Assembly: GCA_964017235.1 (NCBI GenBank)
Contig: OZ024935.1
Span: 93,743,207-93,807,206 of the forward strand
Origin: Sabellastarte sp. h YS-2021
Taxonomy: Eukaryota > Annelida > Polychaeta > Sabellida > Sabellidae
Reading direction: 5' to 3'
DNA: 64,000 nucleotides
Shown: positions 1 through 10,805 of the stretch, piece after piece
How positions within the stretch are numbered: position 1 is the first letter of the stretch
Layout of the letters: each line of letters opens with the position of its first letter
Position numbers and translations under genes: made by a program
Notes under the pieces: generated by a model
Seen by the model: only the letters and a program-made list of their open reading frames with translations
Databases searched by the model: none
What the model was told of the DNA's origin: nothing

Positions 1-47
1 GTAAATGTGCATATTTACTGAAAATCTCGGTAAATATGCATATTTAC
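1..47. repeat. Duplicated 18-bp palindrome
   Basis: Two near-identical blocks lie side by side. The one at 30-47 is a perfect 18-bp palindrome centred on ATGCAT, and the one at 1-18 differs by a single base. Each core contains an octamer-like ATGCATAT. The repeat may begin before the window. Confidence 0.6.
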
Positions 48-734
48 TGATTTCACATATTCACTGCTACATATACATCTGGGGTAAAAAAATCTTGAGT
101 ATAGGCACTGTCTGTCAGCCAGACCAAGATAAACTAAGATGAAAGGAGAATTAGTGTATGAAAACTTGATTCATAAGGAAGTTAGATCTCATATTAGTAT
201 GAGCAAAATATGGAAATATACATGATTACTAAAGTTTAAAATAACATACATAAAGTACTAGGCTAAAGAGCAAAAACAAGGTAGGTGTACAGGGAGACAT
301 AGTAAGATTTACCAAGTAAATAAAATCTAAGTCTAGCTAATACGTTAGAACAAAAATAAGTTTATAAAAGATCATTACATAAATTGTAAGTCAAAGTCCA
401 TATATTAGCCTAATGATGATAAGGAAGAATATGGAATGTTCCAGTGTATGACATCTCAATGACAGAAACGAAAAGTAAGTCCAACATGAAAGGTCATATC
501 AGCGGCAACAAGTTCTATAATTACAAGACTACTTTCAAGGCTGAATAAGTAGATGGACAGCTAGAGTCCATTGAAACTAAAACAACCAAAAATCATGCCT
601 CCAGAATGAAAACAGCCCTGCCCACAGAGCATGAAGCAGCAGCATCTGAATATGTCATAACAATCCGGCACTGGTGAATAAGTCAATTATATGTAGCAGC
701 AACTATGGCAAAAATCCTAGCTATCTTCCCCTGG
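48..734. other. Non-coding, nothing recognised
   Basis: AT-rich sequence with no long open frame, no recognisable protein similarity and no obvious repeat boundary. Confidence 0.5.
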
Positions 735-2340
735 AAATGGTGGCAGGGAAAATGGTGTTCCTGTAAGTTTTTCACCCTCACCCAGTTATCAAGTGATAAC
801 ATATACATACACCATATGATTTAATACAATTTATATTTTTTTAAATGTAGAACTCTGTGGGTAGTTCTTGTTACAGTATTTTAACTGGGTCTTTCTCTCT
901 TTTTTGTTTCTTTGTGTCAACACCTCCAAAGCTATACTTCATATCTGGCACATATTTTCACCCAAGGTTGTGGGCTACCCGTGACTCAATCCTGCTTAAA
1001 CATGTTCTGGATTCAGATTGAGTATCGAGACTTTTCCCCCTTATTTCACATTCATATAATGTACTTATTGCCATAGAAGGTAACAACACAGAATACCTAC
1101 AAAAGAAAAGGAAGGTGTAAGTGGGGTGTTTTTGTTCAAATCTTGCAAAGGGGGTGGAAAATATAAAGATAAAATCACGGTCATAGTGACATGTTTTTAA
1201 TTTGCAAGTATTAAAGAACTCCCCTTACGATGCATCTGTGGCCAGAATCAGTTGAATTTTTTAAGCGTGAGCTACATTGAGGCTTGTGCTTTTGGAGATC
1301 ATATCATTTATTTGACTTTTTTCACCAGACTTTTATGAATGGAGTCATTGAGTGATGAGTACCCATTTCATCAGACTGAAGTTTAGCAGCAGTGGGCTAT
1401 GTTAATGCTTGCATGAGTGAACATCTGACTTCTAGGGCAATTATTGGATGTATCTAACTCAGACTTTGCTTTTGTCACCATGTTTACCTCCGCCAAGGAG
1501 GTGATGTTTTTGCCTGGGTTTGTCCATCCGTCTGTTTGTGAACAAGATAACTCAAAAGCTTATGGACGGATTTTGATGAAATTTTCAGGATTTGTCTGAA
1601 AAGGTAAATGGAAGAAATGATTCAATTTTAGGAGTGATCTGGATCACTATATGGATCTTCTGGATCAATGTAATTTTTAAAGACAGATACCTCGAAAAGT
1701 TATGGATGGATTTTGAGAAAATGTCCTAAATGGGACAAGAAACAAGTGATTAGGTTTAGGGAGTGATCTGGATCACTGTCTGGATCCACGCTTGGCGGAG
1801 GTCTCCGAGTGTTCTTGTTTATAAATTGTATTTTCTATCTTTCTGTTCCCTCACCATCCATGTGCATAACTAAAAACAGATGTGGGTAGTATTTTAACTG
1901 AAGGTACGGTCTACCCATGTCTCAGTCCCCAGATTTGACATTGAATGTAGATTTGGACTTAGTCTCCAGACATTTGTGTTTTATTTTCGACAGAGCCAGG
2001 GGCAAGGGTTTGTTGCATTCTCAGGCACTGCCTGTTTCATTCAGAAATGATCAGATAAAGGCAGTAACCTGCATATAAAGTGACTTACATAGTTATGTAT
2101 ATAATATAATCAGAGGAGAAGCTAGGATTTATGGTTTGATACACCCTGAATTTCAGAAAGTTGTGATTGCATGCAATATTTGTGAGGGGATGGGTATTGT
2201 ATATCTATTAAAATATAACATTACATAAAATCGCATGTGTATCTTTAGTGTCCCTTGCAAATTGGCCGATTTTTCTCTGTAACCAAGACGCATATGCACG
2301 TATGATGGGGTGTAAGTGAGGCTTAAACTCAGACATGTAA
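735..2340 (+). repeat. Long diverged interspersed repeat, copy 1
   Basis: This stretch aligns by eye, in the same order and orientation, with 43225-44400. Shared landmarks include 'atggtgttcctgtaag', 'catctgtggccagaatc', 'gatgtgggtagtattttaac' and 'cataatcagagg'. Overall similarity looks like roughly 70-80 percent. It holds no convincing open frame. A TIR element at 1486-1812 is inserted in this copy only. The part near 1255-1440 belongs to a shorter dispersed family also seen at 13640, 41080, 43700 and 55195. It may be a non-autonomous element or an old segmental duplication. Confidence 0.55.
1486..1812 (+). mobile_element. TIR element with ACCTCCGCCAAG ends
   Basis: The segment starts with ACCTCCGCCAAG (1486-1497) and ends with the exact inverted copy CTTGGCGGAGGT (1791-1802), followed by the characteristic tail ctccgagtg. 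Internally it has two related blocks ending in 'gtgatctggatcac'. Repeats with this end sequence are widespread in marine invertebrates. It has no coding capacity, so it behaves like a MITE. It is absent from the related repeat at 43225-44400, which supports insertion here. Confidence 0.65.
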
Positions 2341-4094
2341 TTGCAGTTTTTGTCTCACCTGAGATGAGTTTAAGTGTAAGGATTTTATACATTATCAAAA
2401 GCTTAAACAAAGACTCACAAAATAAGCTTGTGAGTTTAAATGTAACTTTGTGAATCTTTCTAAATATAGACCCTGGAGACAAAGCCCAGTTACTGATCAG
2501 CCCTTAAAATTATGCAGCTGTAGATGTGACTTGGTTATAGGCTGTTACGCAAGACAGACTGAAACAGTGGCCTGCAAAGTGGTGAGTTTTGTATCATTCA
2601 GAAATGAATGTGGAAAGGTGGTAACCTGTATATAAGGCGTTTGGCATGAAGAAGTGCAAAACATATATTGAACTGAGAAGGACACTGCTAACTGGTAATT
2701 GCAGCTGGATCACTTTCTTTCTTGGCTGTGAATCAGTGGTGGTGGCTATTTTTATCATCTCCAGATGTTGAAATTGGAATTTGTACTAGTTACTTGTGAA
2801 TTGGAGTCTGCTCTTTCATTTATTATAGAATATGTTAACTAGTGAAGTGAGCAACTTGTACACTAAAAGTTATTTACGGATGCACACTGGCTTACAGTGC
2901 AGAATCTTGAACAACTAGTTTGCCCTAATTCCTCCACCCATATATTAGTGATGCATATGAAATAGCACAGGATTTTAGTGCCGGAAGGGGGAGTTTATGA
3001 TAGGTTAATGGGTATTGCAAACTGTGTAACTATTTAAAGAAAAAATTGTGAGTGAAGTTGGGTGATTGAACTTATGAATATTTATAAGGTTACATCTGGG
3101 TTGGTTATAAAGCCATAGTAAGAAATGAAGAACCACTCTCCCAAGTGCTTATGAATATTCATGAATTGTTGTCACAGGATGTCTAGTAATGAAGTTAAAT
3201 AGACAGGAAAATATTAGAATGGCGCAATTGAACCAGAGGGGGCTTGGTTTGTACACTAACGCATAGACTATATTATTTCACCCAGACCCTCCCTCCCCTG
3301 TCGCCTTATGGCTTTATGTTTCAAAATCCAGTAGAATTGCTATTCTATTTTATTCTAACTTACTATTATTCTGCTACATGCAGCCTGAGATTGACCTTTC
3401 AGGTCATATGTGTTCCCCAGGACCTTGACCTGAGAAAATGAAACCATAGTGGACTGTATAGCTGTTAGGTTGAGGTAACTTAGCCAAGAAATGATAAAAA
3501 ATCACTTTGAGTTGAATCATTAGCAATGGCTTGCTTTGTAACTGGTTCTAGATATATAAATGTCAAGGTCGAATAGTGGGGTCAAACATTGTTTATTGCG
3601 GGTTTGCAAAATATGTAAATTAGGTAACAATGTAATAGCCAGAAATTACATAAATTCTTGGTCTTAAAATATCGTAGTTCCTAACAGTTAAAGTATATCA
3701 AAGCTTAAAAGGAACTGGTGTATATATTTAACAATGGTAGTTGTAACTCAGTTAATTTTAGTAATGATTGTGTTGAATAAAAGTTTTAACAATGTATAAC
3801 AGTCCTAAAGAATACTAATAAAAAAGCCAAAGATGTTAAAAAACATGGAAGTTTTTAATCTATCTTGTATTCTTCCCCTTCCTATAGGCACTGAACTACC
3901 GGTCAACCCTGGCTGTTGAAAAGGATGCAAAACAAAAATAAATCTAAATCAAAATAAGAATTCTGGGGACTTTAAAAATCAATTACATTAAAAATAGCAC
4001 TATTAGCACTTCCAAGATACCACATTTTATGAAAGATTTAGTGTGTTTGGATGTCTGTAAGCAGTTTTGTCTCCTTAAGAGGTCAAACTTAACT
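2341..4094. other. Non-coding, no gene recognised
   Basis: Short frames only, none with recognisable domains. At 3392-3406 there is a palindrome of nuclear-receptor half-sites (TGACCT, 3 bp, AGGTCA), with another TGACCT at 3426-3431. The 3890-3935 part resembles the tail of a SINE seen at 56461-56620 ('ggctgttgaa.aggatg'). Confidence 0.45.
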
Positions 4095-4099
4095 CAAAG
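4095..4099. repeat. Target site duplication CAAAG (left)
   Basis: Exact match to 12558-12562, directly abutting the outer ends of the two LTRs. Confidence 0.85.
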
Positions 4100-5884
4100 T
4101 GCTGATACCGGGGGGGCAGATAAACGATTGCTTCATACACACATTTATGGAATGCGGTTTAACTGTAAATACATAACATATAAACAATCAAACAATAACA
4201 CTGTATTAACAATAATGTCATATTACATCAATTTCATTAGAATCTTGAGACATTAGCTTTATCAATGAATAATATAGTTTCACATCAAATATTCCTATAA
4301 AGGTTTAATGCCTTGGAACAATCCTAATTTTATTACTCAAATGTTCATTATAGCTTATTAATAAATAATTTGTGATTAATTCTATACATGGACAAAGATT
4401 ACACACTAATACATAATAACAATGCAATCACTCTTAAAACTGCACAGGTGTACAGTTACTGAAACTTTACAACATACTAGCACATGCGCACAAATTAACA
4501 CAGTCTAGAATCTGTTAATTATGAATGAGTTCTATGACTTAGTAAGTACTTTTGTATATATATATTTCAGATCAAATAATTATTAATTTTAGCCTTAGGA
4601 AAGGCTATCCAAATTGGACAATTACAACTGTACATCACATATAGTAACAGATAATTCCTTCAAATACAACATTAATTCTCAAACACATTTAAGTGCAACA
4701 ATTCTATATCTTACATTTATCTAGATGTTATTAGAACTGAATATTATTATAGCACTTGAACAAATTAAATTAATCAAAGACTTCATAAGAATAATTCATA
4801 CTTACAGAAATCTGTGGACTGTCCCCAATATCAAACTTGTTGTCTTTTAACACTTCTAACACTTGTAACACTTGTAATACATATAACACTTGTAATAGTT
4901 ATAACACTTGTAACCCTTTTATATTTTGTCCTTTAAAACTTTTAAGTTGTCGCTTGTAGCACTTATAACATTTGTATTTATCAGTTTGTCACTTCAAAAT
5001 ATCATTTTATCATAATTACACTGCAGTCTGCAAGGAAGAGAACCTCTGGGTTAAGCAAAAAGCTGGTGTAACCCGTAAGTATCCTCAGTTGTGTTGTCCT
5101 TCAGCCTGCTAGTGTGAAAATCTGAATTTTACTAAAAAACCTGATATTTTATAGGCAATACATGAAGCCAAGCTAGCCTCATTTTGAAACAAGGTGAAGC
5201 CTAAAATATATGTGCATATAAATTTTGTATATTATATTTACTGTATTTCCATATACTGTATTCAGTTGTCATCATTTGTGTTATTTACACCAAATATAGG
5301 CCAGGATTGGAATGAGTAACATTGCATTTAAGCACCAAAAGTAGGGTATGAGACTGATGATGTACAGTCATAAAAACACAAGCCTGTATGCATGTAGTTG
5401 TACATAAGTGGCTAGTGTAAAACATGGGGCTGCCATTGTTGAGCCAGCCCTGGGTAGCTCGTTGACTTTCTACTGTAGGCCTTATGAAACTGATGTCCAA
5501 CCATAAACAAAGGCCCACAAACTCACTGAAGTGTTTACACATGCAAATAGAAATATACATATAAATCAGTAAAATATTCTACTGATACTGAAATCAGAAA
5601 TATAAAAAGTAAACAAATATATTTGACTTATGCAGCATTCCTAAATTAAGTAAAGATCCCTTCACTCATTGCTTACATTTATATTCAGATAATCACACAA
5701 TACCATCTATCAATTACTAAATTAAGTGTTTTACCTAGTAAAATTCAATTAACAAAGTTTCAAGATTTGGTAATATAAACTCTTGAGTATAAATTCATAT
5801 TATAAACAGGCAACATTCCTTTGTGTTACAAATTTTATATAAATATTTATGTATCAGGATGCTTGGGCTGTACAGCACCCAACA
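4100..5884 (-). repeat. 3' LTR of Bel/Pao element
   Basis: A 1785-bp direct repeat of 10806-12557. In plus orientation it opens TGCTGATACC and closes CACCCAACA. It carries a 33-bp stretch near 4581-4614 and a few bases near 4379 that are missing from the 5' LTR. An array of 'aacacttgt' repeats lies near 4850-4915. A 91-codon open frame (5285-5560, minus) is identical in both LTRs but has no recognisable domain. Confidence 0.92.
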
Positions 5885-6145
5885 CTCCCGGGCCAAATGG
5901 CTTATTTTAGCCATTTTAGATATGATACAAATGTTAAGTGTTCAATCATAATGATGGCAGTATTGATATTCTTCTAGACACAGTTCAATCATGATATTTT
6001 ACCTTCAAATTCATTGGGATAACACAATACTTACCTTATAGACATGTTTTTGTTGATCAAATAGCTTTAATATACAAATTCATACTTTAAGGTGATCAAT
6101 ATAGTATTACATGATTACATAACAATTAATTACTTTAAACAGTGT

Positions 6146-8623
6146 CTAAACAGTCCTGGAATCCAGCATAATCAGCCTTTGAATGAGTCTCTTCAGTGTG
6201 CCTTGCTGTGTCTTGACAGTTGCTGATCTGACTAACCCATCATCACCAGTACTAACACTCTCCACTCTTCCAAGTGGCCATAGATTTCTATGGGTTTGAA
6301 GATCTTGTATTAGAACTAGATCACCAATTTTAACATTCTCTTCTGGGTGATGCCACTTATTCCTCCTCTGCATTTCGAGTAGGTATTCAGCCTTCCACTT
6401 ACACCAGAACTGGTCGGCAATGTACTGTGCATGCCTCCATCTCCTACGATACTGGTCCTTTTCATTGAAATCTCCCCAGGCCAAGCCTGGAGCATCTTTT
6501 AGCATCAGGAGATGATTTGGTGTTAAAGCTGCCAGATCTTGAGGGTCACTGCTCACCTTTGTAATGGGCCTGCTGTTAACTATGTTTTCTGCCTCGCAAA
6601 GAAGGGTGTCCAGTATCTCGTCATTCAAGCTTGCCTTCAGTAGCATTGAATTGAGCACTCGCTTGATTACTCCAATGAGCCTTTCCCAGACCCCTCCTGT
6701 GTGTGGTGCAGCTGGTGAGTTAAAGTGCCATGCAACTCCATTTTCCAGGCTGTACTTTTCAATGATTGTTTTGTCCATGTCCTTCATTGCCCTGTCTATT
6801 TCTGTCTGGGCTCCGACAAAGTTGGTCCCATTGTCTGACCATATCTTCTTTGGCATTCCTCTACGTGCTGAGAATCGCCTGACTGCATTTATGTAACTGT
6901 CTGCATCTATTGATGTCAGCTTTTCTAGGTGGACTGCCCTTGTTGTGAGACAGGTAAAAAGGCATCCATATCGCTTGACAGAAGATCTTCCTTGTTTTAC
7001 GAGGTAAGGGCCAAAACAATCCACACCCACATAGCTGAATGGGGGGTGGTCACCATCCATTCTCTCAAGGGGGAGATCAGCCATCTTCTGCTTGCATGGA
7101 TTGGCATAAAGCCTCTTGCAGGTAAAACATTGCTGCAGCACTTGTCTCGCAACCTTTCTGGGCTGTGTTATTCCAATCTGACGGTCTGTTGGCCACTGGG
7201 ATCTGTATTTCCTCAAAAATGCTGGTCCATACCACCACGTCTTAAGCTGCCCTGGTGTAGCCCCTATTGTCAAAAGGTCTGCTGGATTCCATTCCGACGC
7301 AACATGCTTCCACTGTTGGATATCAGTCAGGGAACATATAGTGCTTATTCTGTTGGCCTTGCTCATTGGTAGGCCCATGTGATCTTGAATGTATCTTGAC
7401 AGCTTGGCAGACAGCACTGCAGCTTGAAGTTCCAGGCGAGGTATGGTTGTGCTCCTTAGTGGGGAGACACGTGATTTGCCGCATAGTAGATTGACTTCCA
7501 CTTTTCCTTCCTTGCTGACTGTTCGGATGTAGGCACAACACCCATAGGCCACACTGCTGCTGTCCGAAAACATGTGAAGCTCAATATTTTGGTCCTTGAC
7601 CAGTCCTGTTACCATTCTTCTCCTCAGTTTGACATCAAGTTCAGATGACATGCAGTGCGTCCATCTGTCCCAATCAGCTTGGAGGTCTGCGGATACTGCT
7701 TCATCCCAGGTGAGCCTTCTCCTAGTTGCTTCTTGTAGAAGAAGCTTTCCTCTTATCATCAGTGGGTTCAGTAGTCCCAATGGGTCAAAGATAGATGCCA
7801 CTGAGCTGAGCATTTGTCTTTTGTTGACCGGACCTATTCTCAATTTCCAGTCTCTCTTACCGAAGCAGATTGTGTCATCCTTTGTGTTCCATTTCATGCC
7901 TAGAGTGTGACTGTAAATCCGATCCGTCAGGCTGTCATCCTTTACAATGTCATCCGCACTAATGTCTTCCAGCACCTCAGGTGAATTCGAGATGAACTTC
8001 GTCAAGTGGAATCCTCCACCCTGCAATTGCTGCTTTACATCACGTGCCAAACGCCTGGCTTCCTCTATGCCCTCAGCCGAATGGGCACAGTCATCAATGT
8101 AAAATGATTTGTCGATCACTTCACTAACATCTTGCATTTGCTCCTTACTGTTGTTGACTATTCTTTTTAGAGCATAAGTTGCAGCACCAGCTGACCAGAC
8201 AGCACCAAATACATGGCGTGTCATGCGGAAGACTGATTCATTTCCGTCTTCATCCCACCAAAGGAAACGGAGTGCATCTCTGTGTTCTTCTGGAACCACA
8301 GTCTGGTAGTACATGGCTTTGATATCTGCCATGAATGCCCATTGAAATCGTCTGAATCTCAGTAGCACACTGAGAAGTTGGTTGGACATATCTGGTCCCT
8401 TGTGAACTTTGTCATTGAGACACTCTCCTTGGTACCTTGCAGCACAATCAAACACTGGACGTAATTTTCCAGGCTTCTTTTCCGTAATGACTGCTTGATG
8501 AGGCAGGTACCATGTTCTGTCACTGTACATCTTGTCATTAACTTTCTCTGCATGTCCATCATGTAGGAGCTTCTTTATTTCCTTGTCATACGCATCAAAC
8601 AGGGACCTTCTTTGCAAGCTCAT
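6146..8623 (-). CDS. Bel/Pao Pol: RT, RNase H, integrase, DUF5641
   Basis: An 825-codon frame, the pol part of the element. It would copy element RNA into DNA and integrate it. The RT has D100 (motif A) and a YIDD box at 175-178. RNase H shows D354 and E398. The integrase core has an intact D535, D597, E647 triad, and a DUF5641 domain ends the protein. Two stretches normal for the family appear to be missing in frame: the third RNase H aspartate region near residue 423, and most of the segment before the integrase core near residue 480, which leaves only the C499/C502 pair of the HHCC zinc module. The Met start overlaps the upstream stop as ATGA. Because Bel/Pao normally uses a single Gag-Pol frame, this is probably a 1-nt break rather than a true start. 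Confidence 0.9.
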   Translation of the reverse strand: MSLQRRSLFDAYDKEIKKLLHDGHAEKVNDKMYSDRTWYLPHQAVITEKKPGKLRPVFDCAARYQGECLNDKVHKGPDMSNQLLSVLLRFRRFQWAFMADIKAMYYQTVVPEEHRDALRFLWWDEDGNESVFRMTRHVFGAVWSAGAATYALKRIVNNSKEQMQDVSEVIDKSFYIDDCAHSAEGIEEARRLARDVKQQLQGGGFHLTKFISNSPEVLEDISADDIVKDDSLTDRIYSHTLGMKWNTKDDTICFGKRDWKLRIGPVNKRQMLSSVASIFDPLGLLNPLMIRGKLLLQEATRRRLTWDEAVSADLQADWDRWTHCMSSELDVKLRRRMVTGLVKDQNIELHMFSDSSSVAYGCCAYIRTVSKEGKVEVNLLCGKSRVSPLRSTTIPRLELQAAVLSAKLSRYIQDHMGLPMSKANRISTICSLTDIQQWKHVASEWNPADLLTIGATPGQLKTWWYGPAFLRKYRSQWPTDRQIGITQPRKVARQVLQQCFTCKRLYANPCKQKMADLPLERMDGDHPPFSYVGVDCFGPYLVKQGRSSVKRYGCLFTCLTTRAVHLEKLTSIDADSYINAVRRFSARRGMPKKIWSDNGTNFVGAQTEIDRAMKDMDKTIIEKYSLENGVAWHFNSPAAPHTGGVWERLIGVIKRVLNSMLLKASLNDEILDTLLCEAENIVNSRPITKVSSDPQDLAALTPNHLLMLKDAPGLAWGDFNEKDQYRRRWRHAQYIADQFWCKWKAEYLLEMQRRNKWHHPEENVKIGDLVLIQDLQTHRNLWPLGRVESVSTGDDGLVRSATVKTQQGTLKRLIQRLIMLDSRTV

Positions 8624-10743
8624 TGTATGGGTCTCCAGCGCTTCTTAGCAAGTTTCTGGTTGCTTGGCATGACTATGCCTCTCTTGAATGGTATAGGCAG
8701 AACAAAGTGTCCATCTTTGAAGTGCGCAGTCTTGTCCCATAGCTCTTTCACCCCACGTTCCTCTTGAGAATATTCCAAAGAGCTGGCATCCGTTCCTTCT
8801 AGGTCGGCATTCCACATGTGATCAATTTTTGCACTTAACTCCACATCAGACATGTTCACAAAGTGAGACATGACCTCCTTTGGGTGCCTTTTGTGATGTG
8901 CTGGACCACTCAAAGTCCAGCCCAGCCGGCAGCGAACAGCAAAAGGATCTGTAGACTTTCCGCTCCTTACTTCTAAAGGCAGCAGAATACTGCTGTTATC
9001 TTGCCCGATTAAGAGACCCAGACGTGACCCAATGTCTCTTGGCAACTTTGGTAACACAATGCCTTGCAAATGCTGGTATCGTCTGAGGTGTGGTATATCT
9101 ATGGTGGCTGTTTGAAGTGGTATGGTACGAACCACAAATACATTGGCGAGTTGGATGAGTGCTCCATCTTCTCCCTTGATGCTTAAGTCGACCATCCAGC
9201 TGCACTTCTTCTCTGCCTGGTGATTCAATGTGTCTAGGCTGTATGTGATCTGCCTCCTGTTGACCCCAGCCAGAAGCACTATTTCTTCTGTGCAGAAAGT
9301 TGCATTGCTCCCGGTGTCAAGGAGTGCAAATGTACTTGCACCTCCATCAAACATTACGCCTAACACTGGCATGTATACGGAACCTCCGTTTGCTTCAGTT
9401 CCTGCCGCCGCATTTCCCAACCTTCTGTTGCTGTCAGCCACTGTCATGCCCTGTCTTGGAGTGTTCAGCAATGGTCCTGTATTCTGGGAAAGTTCATCAC
9501 TCACATGAAGAAACTTTGTGTGTTTTGCACCACAGCCCGGGACGCCACAGCGGCAACCACGCTTACACTCTGATGTTGTGTGGTTGTCGTATAAACAGTT
9601 ATGACAGAGCTTTTTCTGCTCTACGAAGGCCAATCTCTCTCTTGGTGTTTTTGTTTTAAACTGTGCACAGTCCCATAATTTGTGGTCTTCGTTGCACAAC
9701 TTGCACGGCCACGTTTTCCTTGCATGGCTAGTGGTCTGCAAGGCCTGGTTGGTGTGGACCGTCTTCTTCACAGCATAACGGTCCGTCTGTCTTGCGGTTG
9801 GTTTGACTGCCAGCCTTCTCTCTCCCCACATCGGGTCATTGGCAATTTCTGCCTGGGAAGCAATATATTTCATAAGCTCTTTGATCCCAGGGTAGCGCCC
9901 TTTCTCTTCACGGTGTTCCACAGCCTTGATCCGCCACTTGTTTTGCATGTAGCTGGGAAGGCGCATTACCACTTGCTGCATGAAACTGCGGGTGTCTAAC
10001 TCCTTCTCACTCTTCAACTGTAGGAGTGTGTTGTATCCATTCCGGAGATCATCTGAGAGCTGCCGTATTTCTGCAGGTGTCTTGGCAAGCCTACTGTCAT
10101 GGAGTTCACCTAATGTAGCTTCAACGATCAGGTCACTGTCCCCAAACCTCTTCTTGAGTACGCCAAGGGCTTTTTGATAGCCATCGTCACTGAAAACACA
10201 GGGCTGTATCGCACTCTTTGCAGCCCCTGTGGTGCAGTCCAGAAGACGGATCAACTTTATCTCGTCATCATCGATCCCCTTCACTGATTGCACAAAAACC
10301 TTCATGAATGTGGTATACTCAATGGGGTTACCGTTGTATGTGCCTACATCAAGTTTGGGCATGGCGAGTAGTGACGCAATCCCGGAGAGGCCACCCTTGT
10401 TGGACATTGCACTTCCTTTATTAGTGTCATCTTCTCCTTTCAAATGGCTTTTCCCTTTCTTGAGCACGGTGATGTACTCCCCTCGGGCCTGCTCCAAGAA
10501 AGCATCCGCCACATCCAGGTCTGCTTCCTTCGTCAGAAAAGTTTCATAGCTCACACAGGCCTCACTGAGTTCATCAAAAGCAGACTTGAGCTCAGCAAGT
10601 GCTGCTTCCACTTGATCGTTGTCACCTTCCTCAATCCTCTGCACAACAAGGCCTGCTGCTCGTCCTAGCTGTCCACGCTTGGAGCGACGATTCTTCCTCG
10701 CATCTCTTGCAGCTGCCTGCTCTTCTTCTGTTGGTGCAGACAT
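8620..10743 (-). CDS. Bel/Pao Gag and aspartic protease, start of RT
   Basis: A 707-codon frame starting at the first ATG after the 5' LTR. A charged, coiled N-terminus (about 1-110) leads into a DUF1759 Gag-like region (about 130-290). Zinc knuckles follow at 347-359 (C-x2-C-x3-H-x4-C) and 380-393 (C-x2-C-x4-H-x4-C), with a further Cys-rich motif near 397-413. The retropepsin-like DUF1758 protease has its active DTG at 476-478. The frame ends at residue 707 inside the RT N-terminal conserved segment (KKRWRPIQ), which continues in the next frame. It would package element RNA and cleave the polyprotein. Confidence 0.9.
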   Translation of the reverse strand: MSAPTEEEQAAARDARKNRRSKRGQLGRAAGLVVQRIEEGDNDQVEAALAELKSAFDELSEACVSYETFLTKEADLDVADAFLEQARGEYITVLKKGKSHLKGEDDTNKGSAMSNKGGLSGIASLLAMPKLDVGTYNGNPIEYTTFMKVFVQSVKGIDDDEIKLIRLLDCTTGAAKSAIQPCVFSDDGYQKALGVLKKRFGDSDLIVEATLGELHDSRLAKTPAEIRQLSDDLRNGYNTLLQLKSEKELDTRSFMQQVVMRLPSYMQNKWRIKAVEHREEKGRYPGIKELMKYIASQAEIANDPMWGERRLAVKPTARQTDRYAVKKTVHTNQALQTTSHARKTWPCKLCNEDHKLWDCAQFKTKTPRERLAFVEQKKLCHNCLYDNHTTSECKRGCRCGVPGCGAKHTKFLHVSDELSQNTGPLLNTPRQGMTVADSNRRLGNAAAGTEANGGSVYMPVLGVMFDGGASTFALLDTGSNATFCTEEIVLLAGVNRRQITYSLDTLNHQAEKKCSWMVDLSIKGEDGALIQLANVFVVRTIPLQTATIDIPHLRRYQHLQGIVLPKLPRDIGSRLGLLIGQDNSSILLPLEVRSGKSTDPFAVRCRLGWTLSGPAHHKRHPKEVMSHFVNMSDVELSAKIDHMWNADLEGTDASSLEYSQEERGVKELWDKTAHFKDGHFVLPIPFKRGIVMPSNQKLAKKRWRPIQ

Positions 10744-10805
10744 CTCTTTGTTTACGCTTCTTGAGGTGTGCCTCTTAAGTTGTCACTTCGGAGATTTCTT
10801 TAAAC

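Noticed and set aside
4850-4915. Array of 'aacacttgt' words as a CRISPR-like or satellite array
   Set aside because: Short, uneven direct repeats without spacers, confined to the LTR and varying in number between the two LTRs; a small minisatellite.
5285-5560. 91-codon minus-strand frame, identical in both LTRs (also 11958-12233)
   Set aside because: Identity follows from the young age of the LTRs. The frame has no recognisable domain and LTRs of this family are not known to code for protein.
6564-7372. Plus-strand frames of 110-147 codons opposite pol
   Set aside because: Antisense shadows of the well-supported pol frame.
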